From Bacillota bacterium (lineage in GTDB: Bacteria; Bacillota; Clostridia; Caldicoprobacterales; Caldicoprobacteraceae): 34,345 nucleotides of DNA. The DNA lies in the NCBI GenBank assembly GCA_023622385.1, contig JAMNZI010000178.1, positions 1-34,345 of the forward strand, given 5' to 3'. A model generated the notes under the pieces. That model saw only the letters and a list, made by a program, of their open reading frames with translations, was not told the DNA's origin and made no database searches. This document shows positions 19,182 through 27,323 of this stretch, one piece after another. How positions within the stretch are numbered: position 1 is the first letter of the stretch; every line of letters starts with the position of its first letter. The position numbers and the translations under genes were made by a program.

Positions 19182-20039
19182 TTGAGAGCCACGGTAGATT
19201 GCGTGCATTGCTATCTGAAGCAGGCCGTGTCGTGCATGAAAATGGCGGGGCTAGATGAAAATTCTCAGCATGATATATTGTTTAAGCTCATGGATTATGT
19301 GAAAGGCTTTGACAGGGACGCCACCCCTGCTGAGAATTCCACCTATGCCGTTTTAAAAACCTATGAGCTTATGGGCGTGCACGACCCATATAAGGAAGTT
19401 AAAAGACAATCAAATGACCTGGCGCTTAAGCTTTACCCCCGTTTAAAGCGAGTGCTGGAAGGATATGAAGATAAGCTGTATGCTGCTCTTAAGATAGCAG
19501 TGGCAGGAAACGTGATTGATCTCGGCATAAGAAGAAGTTTCGACGTAGAAGGGGAGCTTCGGTACAGCTTGGATACGGGCTTTTCAAAGGACCATTATGA
19601 TAGGTTTAAACAAAAACTTGAGAATGTGGATGAAGTGTTGTTTTTGGGTGACAATGCAGGAGAGATCGTGTTCGATAAGGTATTGGTGGAAGAACTGGTG
19701 AGCCTGGGGAAAAAGGTGACCTACGTGGTCAAAGAGGCCCCTGTGCTCAACGATTCCACCATGGAGGATGCCATCTATGTAGGTATGGACAAGGTGGCAA
19801 GGGTGATAACTACGGGCTCGCAGTTTCTTGGCATAAGCTTTAAACACATGTCCCGGGAGTTTGCCGATGCGCTGAACAGGGCCCCGCTCATCATATCGAA
19901 GGGGCAGGCCAATTTTGAGTCGCTTGAGCAGCATGAGATGGCACGGGATAGGGTGTTCTTTTTGCTCAAGATAAAATGCGATGAGGTGGCAAGAGCCGCA
20001 GGAGCTGCGTTGGGAGACGTCGTGTTTTTTACCGTGTAA
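19182..20039 (+). CDS. DUF89 / ARMT1-like family protein (putative metal-dependent phosphatase)
   Basis: VDCVHCYLKQAVSCMKMAG N-terminal Cys motif, EVLFLGDNAGEIVFDKVLVEEL, VVKEAPVLNDSTMEDA, ISKGQANFESLEQ are typical DUF89 motifs. TTG start 14 nt after pgi. Confidence 0.87.
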   Translation: MRATVDCVHCYLKQAVSCMKMAGLDENSQHDILFKLMDYVKGFDRDATPAENSTYAVLKTYELMGVHDPYKEVKRQSNDLALKLYPRLKRVLEGYEDKLYAALKIAVAGNVIDLGIRRSFDVEGELRYSLDTGFSKDHYDRFKQKLENVDEVLFLGDNAGEIVFDKVLVEELVSLGKKVTYVVKEAPVLNDSTMEDAIYVGMDKVARVITTGSQFLGISFKHMSREFADALNRAPLIISKGQANFESLEQHEMARDRVFFLLKIKCDEVARAAGAALGDVVFFTV

Positions 20040-20158
20040 AGGCGGATTAAGTGACATCGAGGTTAATATTTTTATAATAAAACTGAGAATTTGACATGGG
20101 ATGTTAAGTGAACGCCGGGGATTGCCGCGTTGAGTCTAATGAGAATGGGGGATGAGCT

Positions 20159-20839
20159 GTGGGGCTAATAGTGCTGGATAATATTTTCTGGAAAGTGGAT
20201 GTTGATAAGCTTCTTGAGAGATTTCGTTTGCAGCCGGGCAGCCAGGATGCGATGAGGGTAGAAGCGCTTGCGCGTGAGGCTGAAGAGATAGGCAGGCCAA
20301 AGGTATTGTATAAAGAGGCGTATATAGACGATAAAGGAGAGGACTTCGTAATAGTGGACGGCATTAAATTGACTAGCCGCATACTTAGCATCAATTTGGA
20401 GCAAGTGCACAGGGTGTTTCCGTATGTTATCACTTGCGGTACCGAACTGGAAAGGTGGTCCCAGGCGATAGATGATATTTTAGAGAAATACTGGGCAGAG
20501 GGTATCAAGGAGATGGCGCTGGCGGAAGCAACAAAAGCCTTTGAGAAGCACCTTGAGGAAAATTTTCATCCCGGCAAAACCTCAAGCATGAATCCAGGCT
20601 CGCTGCAGGATTGGCCGATAACCCAACAGAGGCAGCTTTTCCAGATATTGGATGACCCTAAACGGTATATAGGAGTAGAATTGACTGACAGCTATTTGAT
20701 GCTGCCCATGAAGTCGGTATCGGGCATACGGTTTGCCACCCAGGCAGACTACGAGAACTGCAAGCTGTGCTCAAGGCAGAATTGTCCAAACAGAAGGGCG
20801 CCCTACGACCCGGAGCTTGCAAAGTCCTATGGAATGTAG
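20159..20839 (+). CDS. vitamin B12-dependent methionine synthase activation-domain-containing protein (stand-alone)
   Basis: MNPGSLQDWPITQQRQLFQIL and GVELTDSYLMLPMKSVSGI resemble the MetH reactivation domain. Cys-rich tail CKLCSRQNCPNRRAPYD. Confidence 0.78.
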   Translation: MGLIVLDNIFWKVDVDKLLERFRLQPGSQDAMRVEALAREAEEIGRPKVLYKEAYIDDKGEDFVIVDGIKLTSRILSINLEQVHRVFPYVITCGTELERWSQAIDDILEKYWAEGIKEMALAEATKAFEKHLEENFHPGKTSSMNPGSLQDWPITQQRQLFQILDDPKRYIGVELTDSYLMLPMKSVSGIRFATQADYENCKLCSRQNCPNRRAPYDPELAKSYGM

Positions 20840-20872
20840 TTAGGATATCGGCGAAAGGGGCCTAAATGGGGG

Positions 20873-22135
20873 ATGAATAAGCCTTTTTCTTTGCTTGTGA
20901 AGCCGGCATCGGCTGACTGCAATCTGCGGTGTCAGTATTGCTTTTATATAGACAAGTCTTGCCTATACCCCGAAGTCGATGTTCATAGGATGCCCGATGA
21001 GGTTCTGGAGCGCATGATATCCACCTATATGGCAACCCAGCAGCCGGTTTACACGTTTGGCTGGCAGGGGGGAGAGCCCACTCTTATGGGAGTACGGTTT
21101 TTTGAAAAGGTGGTTTCCCTTCAGCGGCAGTACGGTAAACCTGGTTCCAAGGTGTCAAACGGGCTTCAGACCAATGCCATGCTGATGGACGATGAGCTGG
21201 CTGCGCTTCTGGCTCAGTACAATTTTCTGGTGGGGGTTAGTCTGGATGGACCAGAGGAGCTGCACGACTACTATCGCAGGACGGCCGGCGGGCAGGGAAC
21301 CCACAGGAAGGTGCTTAAAGGCATCGAGTGCCTGCGCAGAAACAGGGTTGAGTTCAACATACTTACGCTGGTCAATTCAAAAAACGTGGGCCGAGGTAGA
21401 GAGATATACAAATATCTAAAAGATATGGGGTGTTTTTATCACCAGTACATCCCCTGTGTGGAGTTTGATGGGGACGGGAATCCCTTGCCCTATACCGTGT
21501 CAGGGGAAGAATGGGGAAAATTTTTGTGCGAGATTTTCGACGAATGGATAAGGACAGACGTCTATAAAGTATCTGTGAGGCTATTTGACTCCATATTAAA
21601 TTTTCTTGTGGATGGGATATATACCACATGTCATTTGGCGGGAAATTGCTGTCATTACTTTGTGGTGGAATACAATGGTGATGTATACCCTTGTGATTTC
21701 TTTGTTACTGGAGAGCTTAGGTTAGGGAATGTGATGGAGAACAGCTGGGAGGAGCTAGAGAACAGCCCCACGTATGTGGAATTTGGACGGCAAAAGGCTG
21801 AGTGGAACAGCCAATGTCGGAAATGTCGATGGCTTTATATATGCTCGGGCGATTGTTTGAAACACAGGCTGTATGGCGCCGGTCATCCAGAAAGGTTGAG
21901 TTGGCTGTGCGCCGGCTGGAAAAAATTTTTTGAGCATTCCATGCCTCATTTCAGGCAACTGGCTTTGAAGATATTGAAAGAGAGGGAACGCGCTGGCATT
22001 ATTGCAAAAACAGGGCGGTATGAGCTGTTTCCGGAAAAGCGGCTGGGACGCAATGATACCTGTTTTTGTGGCAGCGGCAAGAAGTATAAAAGGTGCCACG
22101 GAAATGTCAATATTATTGATGCTTCTTGGGCTTGA
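20873..22135 (+). CDS. radical SAM/SPASM protein, anaerobic sulfatase-maturating enzyme-like, with C-terminal SEC-C motif
   Basis: KPASADCNLRCQYCFYIDK radical-SAM CxxxCxxC, GWQGGEPTLMG, SPASM-type cysteines CHYFVVEYNGDVYPCDFFV and CRKCRWLYICSGDCLKHR, C-terminal GRNDTCFCGSGKKYKRCHG. Confidence 0.87.
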   Translation: MNKPFSLLVKPASADCNLRCQYCFYIDKSCLYPEVDVHRMPDEVLERMISTYMATQQPVYTFGWQGGEPTLMGVRFFEKVVSLQRQYGKPGSKVSNGLQTNAMLMDDELAALLAQYNFLVGVSLDGPEELHDYYRRTAGGQGTHRKVLKGIECLRRNRVEFNILTLVNSKNVGRGREIYKYLKDMGCFYHQYIPCVEFDGDGNPLPYTVSGEEWGKFLCEIFDEWIRTDVYKVSVRLFDSILNFLVDGIYTTCHLAGNCCHYFVVEYNGDVYPCDFFVTGELRLGNVMENSWEELENSPTYVEFGRQKAEWNSQCRKCRWLYICSGDCLKHRLYGAGHPERLSWLCAGWKKFFEHSMPHFRQLALKILKERERAGIIAKTGRYELFPEKRLGRNDTCFCGSGKKYKRCHGNVNIIDASWA

Positions 22136-22182
22136 TAAACTCTTTCCGTTTGACATGTACATTAGCTCAGTGGCCATAAGAA

Positions 22183-22228
22183 AAGCTCCTTGTTCATCCC
22201 TGCGGGGAGAGCAAGGAGCCTTCTTTTT
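22183..22228. terminator. intrinsic terminator
   Basis: AAGCTCCTTG...CAAGGAGCC stem (22185-22192 / 22212-22219) followed by TTCTTTTTG, between convergent genes. AAAA on the opposite side suggests bidirectional use. Confidence 0.8.
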
Positions 22229-22299
22229 GTGATCTTTTACCTTAATGGAGCCAGACTAATTCATCGTCATCTTGCTTGAGGCTTCTTACAGCAAAGATG

Positions 22300-23457
22300 T
22301 CAAGACCCCTGTGTGAGCACCTCATGGGCTTCCTTGAGCTTTTCTATTATAGGTATGCCCTGTGGGCATGCGCTCTCGCACTGGCCGCATTCTACGCAGT
22401 TGGAGGCATCCGCATTCTCCTGAATAAGCTTTTTATACTCTCTGCTCTGTCCTTCAATATCATCGTACAAGGAGGCGCTGTTGTACAGGCTGAATATCCT
22501 TGGGATATTTATCCCAGAAGGGCAGGGCATGCAGTAGTTGCAGGCTGTGCAGCTTACCTTTATCTTGCTTTCATAAGCGGCTTTTACCTTGGCGACCAGG
22601 TCGAGCTCTTCTTGAGTCATGGAATTGGGAGCCGCGTTTTTAAATATCTCGATATTTTCTTTAAGCTGTTCCATGGTGCTGACGCCGCTTAAGATGACGG
22701 TTACTTCTGGGAAGTTATACAGCCATCTAAATGCCCACTCGACCGGGGAACGCTTTACGCTGGCGCTGTTCCATAGTTCCTGAATATCTTTGGGTATGCT
22801 ATGGGCAAGCCTACCCCCCTTTAAGGGCTCCATTATTACGACGGGTATTCCTTTGGATGCTGCGTAGCGCATGCCTTCTACTCCGGCTTGATATTTCTCG
22901 TCTAGAAAATTGAGTTGGATCTGGCACATCTTCCAGTTATACGCGTCTATTATCGTTTTAAATACCGGCAACTCATCGTGGAACGAAAACCCGGGATATT
23001 TTATCTTTCCAGATTCGACAGCTTTATCCAGGAACTTGAGTACGTCGTATTTTTCTACTTTTTCCCATTTTTCCTTGTCCAAAGCATGTACCAAATAAAA
23101 ATCGATATAGTCAACTTGGAGTTTTGATAGTTGCTCGTCTAGCAGTTTTTCACAATCTTCATAAGATTCCACATTCCATATGGGGAGTTTAGTAGCCAAT
23201 TTTACCCTTTCTCGGTATCCATCCTTTAAAGCCTTACCCACAACTATTTCACTATTGCCACCATGATATCCATAAGCGGTATCTATGTAATTGACCCCGT
23301 TATCAATTGCATACCTGATCAACTTGATGGCTTCTTCTTCATCGATAACCGAATAATCCTTTGAACCATCGGGCTGTGTTTGAAGGGGTAATCTCATACA
23401 ACCCATACCAAATGTTGAAACTTTGAACCCTAGGCCCCCAAAATCCCTGTAATACAA
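22300..23457 (-). CDS. aldo/keto reductase with C-terminal 4Fe-4S ferredoxin-type domain
   Basis: GMGCMRLPLQ, YIDTAYGYHGGNSEIVVGKAL, YIDFYLVHAL. C-terminal CTACNYCMPCPSGI and CVECGQCESACPQGI. Confidence 0.92.
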   Translation of the reverse strand: MYYRDFGGLGFKVSTFGMGCMRLPLQTQPDGSKDYSVIDEEEAIKLIRYAIDNGVNYIDTAYGYHGGNSEIVVGKALKDGYRERVKLATKLPIWNVESYEDCEKLLDEQLSKLQVDYIDFYLVHALDKEKWEKVEKYDVLKFLDKAVESGKIKYPGFSFHDELPVFKTIIDAYNWKMCQIQLNFLDEKYQAGVEGMRYAASKGIPVVIMEPLKGGRLAHSIPKDIQELWNSASVKRSPVEWAFRWLYNFPEVTVILSGVSTMEQLKENIEIFKNAAPNSMTQEELDLVAKVKAAYESKIKVSCTACNYCMPCPSGINIPRIFSLYNSASLYDDIEGQSREYKKLIQENADASNCVECGQCESACPQGIPIIEKLKEAHEVLTQGS

Positions 23458-23526
23458 TTCTAATCCCTCCCTAATTTGATTATACTCCTCTAAATTATAT
23501 CAAATTTATCATTGAAATTAAAGCTA

Positions 23527-23943
23527 TTACTTATCGCTGTTTTTGAGGGATTTAACATATCCAGCGAAATCTGCATCGGCCCTGCCGATGTGGGTTATGA
23601 TCCAGTCTACTACCTTTTTGCTAACCTGAATGGTAAAATGTAAGGACACCCCCTCTTCATTGAGCTTTCTCTTTAAATCTTCTACTTCCTCGAGGAAAGC
23701 TTGGTGCATCTTCAAATGTTGCTCATACTTTGGATAGCCGTACCTTTTTTGATAGTCCTGTTCAAAGTTGAAATGCGTCACCACGTAATCGGAGAGGAAG
23801 CCCATCAAGCGGTTTACTTCATCTTTGCCTTTACCTTCCACGCATGCTTGCAAAAAATCGTTGACGGCATTTATCAGTGCTTTGTGCTGCCTATCAATCT
23901 CCTCAATGCCGATTTCCAGCTCGGGCTTCCATCTTATGGACAT
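23527..23943 (-). CDS. bacteriohemerythrin
   Basis: IGIEEIDRQHKALINAVNDF, HFNFEQDYQKRYGYPKYEQHLKMHQAF, ITHIGRADADF; the H, HxxxE, HxxxH and HxxxxD metal ligands are present. Confidence 0.92.
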   Translation of the reverse strand: MSIRWKPELEIGIEEIDRQHKALINAVNDFLQACVEGKGKDEVNRLMGFLSDYVVTHFNFEQDYQKRYGYPKYEQHLKMHQAFLEEVEDLKRKLNEEGVSLHFTIQVSKKVVDWIITHIGRADADFAGYVKSLKNSDK

Positions 23944-24136
23944 AATACCACCTTCTTTCTGTCTTGTTCCTTATGATATACTTTCATAAACGGATTTTGA
24001 GGTTGTGAAACATATTTTTGTGATATTTACATGTTTGTTGCCATGTAGTACCATAACTTATGGGGTATACAAATTATCAGGGTGGCAAATCAAGGCCCAA
24101 GTTAAGTGAAAAGAATTATGAATTTGGGGGTACCTT

Positions 24137-27100
24137 ATGCGCATTTTATACTTTGAGCCCTATTTTCGTAAAAGACGACATGCATTGGTCATGGAGTGCA
24201 TAGGGCACATAAAGCAGGGACAGACAGCCTTGTACATACTGCCTTCAAGGGAAGCGATGTTTGATGTGAGGCGGCTTTTTTGCGAACAAATGGGAGGCAT
24301 CTTCAACTGCTACGTTTTTGGCTTTGATGACCTGGAACGGATGGTCCTGGAGAAGGAGCTGAGGAAGAAGCGCGTCATCGACGATAACGAAAAAAGGGTC
24401 ATATTAAGGCGGTTGGTTGAGGGGCTTTCAGAGGATAATTGTTTCAGGCGAGTGAGGCACAAGCAGGGCTTTTTAAATCTTATGATCGATACCATAAGGC
24501 TTTTTAAGCGCTCGTGCATTATGCCCGATGAGTTTTGGGTTAGGACTTCAGGCTTTAGCGGAAGATTGCTAGAAAAGTGCCGAGGGGTATACGAGATTTA
24601 CCGACTGTACGAGGGGTTTAAAGCGCGTAAGGGCCTCATGGACGTAGATGATATTTCCATTGAGGCCATCGAGGCGTGCAAGGATGCCCCAATATTGAAA
24701 TCCACCGGCATTATGGTCATAGATGGGTTTGTAAACGTGGATCCCGTGAACTTGAAACTGGTAAGCACTATAATGGAGAGCCATCCCGATATTTCCATAT
24801 ACGTCAATGTGCCATTTAGAAATGACTATAATCAGGAGTTTGTGATGGAAGGTATAGTCAAGGATTTTGAAGGGTTGGGTTTTGAACGCGTAGAAACCGA
24901 CGTTGATGCCGGTTGCAGCCTGGAAGAGCTGGCCAGAAAGCTTTATTCCGGGATGGCAAGCGTGAGGATTGATGGCCAAAGCCTGCAAATACTTAATAGC
25001 CCGTGTATTGACCACGAGATACGGACGGTAGCCAGGCAAATAAAGAGGCTTGTACAGGATTCAAAGGTCAATCCTTCAGATATAGCCGTTGTGGTTGCTG
25101 ATATGGACGGTTATAGGGATAAAGTCATCAAGGTGTTTGTGGAGTATGGCATATCGGTAAAAGCTAAAAGGCAAAATAGCCTGATGTCCATACCGCTGAT
25201 AAAGGACATAATGTCGCTGCTAAAATTTGTGCTCTACCAGGACGAGAAGGACAGCGCCTTTGTATCCGCAGTTACATCTAAGTATCTACTGCCGTTTAAT
25301 GTGCTTTCTCATGAAAGGTTCGAGGGTTCAAGGCTACTTGCCATTGCCCAGCGCGTCCTTGTGGAATGCTCTGGACAACCCGAGGCCTACTTTGCGGAGT
25401 TTTTAAAGAAGTATACCGAGACGGTACAGGATGATGCAGCAAGGGTTGATATGGAGGAGTACATAAGCGTGGTCACCCAATTTTTGAGCGAGCTAGAAAG
25501 CCTTATGAATACACCAAATCCCAGCCCGGCGAAGTTTTTTCACCTCTTTAACCAGCTTTTAAAAAGGCTTAGCCTGGAGGATAAAGTTTCAAAGCTTTAC
25601 GGCCATGGCCTGCTGGATACGGAGCTTTGGTTGCGCGATATAGAGGCCTTAAGCAGGATGCTTGGCGTCCTGAAACAGCTGAATGAGGCTTACGGGCAGT
25701 ATGTTTCCGAAGGCGGCATTGCGGCTTTACAACATGCCGTCCATGACGTCATATCGGCTTTGTCCGAGCAACAGGCCGCTGACCTCAATGCTGATAGGGG
25801 AGGGGTAAGGCTTATTACCCCCGATCTCATAAGGGGGCAGCGGTACCACACGGTTTTTGTTCTTGGATTGAACGAGGGCATCTTTCCTGTCGGTAGCAGC
25901 GGTGTGGGCATATTTGATGGCTACGAAGCTGACAGGCTTTTTGAGATGGGCATCAATTTGATGCCATTGCGCTGGGAGCTGGAGCGTGAGAAAATTAGGT
26001 TTAATGCCTGCATATCTTCAGCCCGACAAAGCCTTTATCTATCCTACAGGACGGCAGATGAGGACGGGAGGGTGATGAACCCCTCGCCTTTTATAGATGA
26101 AGTCCTGTCGGCTTTGGATGAGCAAAGCCGTAAATCGGTGCTGGCGCAGCCTGTCAGCATGAGGGACAGGATGGCCTTTGACGCACCCCCTTGCAGCGAG
26201 AGGGAGGCCGTAAAGGTTCTCGCCTTACGCCTCAGGAGTGCCAGGGAGGCAAGGCAAATGGATTGGGAAGTGCCTGCTAAGGAGGTAGCAAACAGGTTAA
26301 AGTATTCTGCCCATGCTGCCGATATCGAATTTTCAAGGGAGTTTTGCCCTCAGTTTAATTCCTATGATGGCAAGCTCATGCTGCCGCACCTCAAACAGCA
26401 GGATTTTGAGTATGCCTTTTCCGCTTCGCAGCTCAATAGCTATGTACGGTGCCCTTTCACCTATTTTGCCCAAAGGGTTCTTGACGTACAGGCTGAAGAT
26501 GATGCCGCTGAACGGTTTATGGGTATAGGGAGCTTTTATCACTCGGTGCTGAAGGCCTACTATCATGACAACGACGATGTGTTGACGCCCAACATGCAAA
26601 GGTTTAACGCCATCTTTTTTGAGCAGGTCCAAAGCCTATGCCTTGATTATGTATTGCCACCGCTCAGGGATTTTGTTGTGAAGCAGCTGTATCGCACGCT
26701 GGAGGCTTTCATAGTTCACCATGCCCGGAGTATGGTAAGGTATCGTGAGGTTACGAAACGCATTTTGAAGCCAGTGATGTTGGAAGAGGTCTTTGAGGCC
26801 AAAATCCATGGGTGCAGCGCCATCATACGGGGCGTGGTGGACAGGGTGGATATGGAGATGGATGCGAAAGGCCGGTTTACGGGTAGGTACATAATATACG
26901 ATTACAAAAAGAGCGGCATAAAGAGCATAAGAGAATGCATAGAGGGTAGCGATTTTCAGCTGCCGCTGTACTACGCTGCCATTGATGAAATTATAAAGAG
27001 ACGGTTTGGAATAGAAAAAGCGGAGTGTTTAGCTCTTTTGTATTACAGCATCGAAAAGCTGGAGTGGAACGGCATAATTAGGAAGGATATAAAGAATGCG

Positions 27101-27319
27101 CTGTTTGAGGGTCGAAAGGGGCCTAGGACTACCCCTGCCAAAGGCAATATGCAGGTGGTGTTGGCGTGGAGCCTTGAGGAAGCGGCGAAGGTCATAAATA
27201 GGATAAGGCAGGGATACTTTATGCCGCAAAGGGAGTGCCCAGCGGGAATCTTCGGCTGTACCTACAGCGGCATGTGCAGGCATGACCAGGCCAGGATGGC
27301 CAGAAAGGAGAGGGTATAA
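24137..27319 (+). CDS. AddB-like ATP-dependent nuclease subunit with PD-(D/E)XK nuclease domain
   Basis: About 1060 aa. Inactive-helicase-like N-terminal region, central RGQRYHTVFVLGLNEGIFP, C-terminal FSASQLNSYVRCPFTYFAQRVL, IRGVVDRVDMEMDAKGRFTGRYIIYDYKKSG and cysteines CPAGIFGCTYSGMC. Confidence 0.85.
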   Translation: MRILYFEPYFRKRRHALVMECIGHIKQGQTALYILPSREAMFDVRRLFCEQMGGIFNCYVFGFDDLERMVLEKELRKKRVIDDNEKRVILRRLVEGLSEDNCFRRVRHKQGFLNLMIDTIRLFKRSCIMPDEFWVRTSGFSGRLLEKCRGVYEIYRLYEGFKARKGLMDVDDISIEAIEACKDAPILKSTGIMVIDGFVNVDPVNLKLVSTIMESHPDISIYVNVPFRNDYNQEFVMEGIVKDFEGLGFERVETDVDAGCSLEELARKLYSGMASVRIDGQSLQILNSPCIDHEIRTVARQIKRLVQDSKVNPSDIAVVVADMDGYRDKVIKVFVEYGISVKAKRQNSLMSIPLIKDIMSLLKFVLYQDEKDSAFVSAVTSKYLLPFNVLSHERFEGSRLLAIAQRVLVECSGQPEAYFAEFLKKYTETVQDDAARVDMEEYISVVTQFLSELESLMNTPNPSPAKFFHLFNQLLKRLSLEDKVSKLYGHGLLDTELWLRDIEALSRMLGVLKQLNEAYGQYVSEGGIAALQHAVHDVISALSEQQAADLNADRGGVRLITPDLIRGQRYHTVFVLGLNEGIFPVGSSGVGIFDGYEADRLFEMGINLMPLRWELEREKIRFNACISSARQSLYLSYRTADEDGRVMNPSPFIDEVLSALDEQSRKSVLAQPVSMRDRMAFDAPPCSEREAVKVLALRLRSAREARQMDWEVPAKEVANRLKYSAHAADIEFSREFCPQFNSYDGKLMLPHLKQQDFEYAFSASQLNSYVRCPFTYFAQRVLDVQAEDDAAERFMGIGSFYHSVLKAYYHDNDDVLTPNMQRFNAIFFEQVQSLCLDYVLPPLRDFVVKQLYRTLEAFIVHHARSMVRYREVTKRILKPVMLEEVFEAKIHGCSAIIRGVVDRVDMEMDAKGRFTGRYIIYDYKKSGIKSIRECIEGSDFQLPLYYAAIDEIIKRRFGIEKAECLALLYYSIEKLEWNGIIRKDIKNALFEGRKGPRTTPAKGNMQVVLAWSLEEAAKVINRIRQGYFMPQRECPAGIFGCTYSGMCRHDQARMARKERV

Positions 27320-27323
27320 GGTG

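Noticed and set aside
20040-20158. Possible cobalamin riboswitch before the B12 activation-domain gene
   Set aside because: The gap is only ~120 bp and no recognisable B12-box or large conserved structure was seen.
22276-23127. Plus-strand ORFs opposite the aldo/keto reductase
   Set aside because: Shadow ORFs of a gene with clear AKR and ferredoxin motifs.
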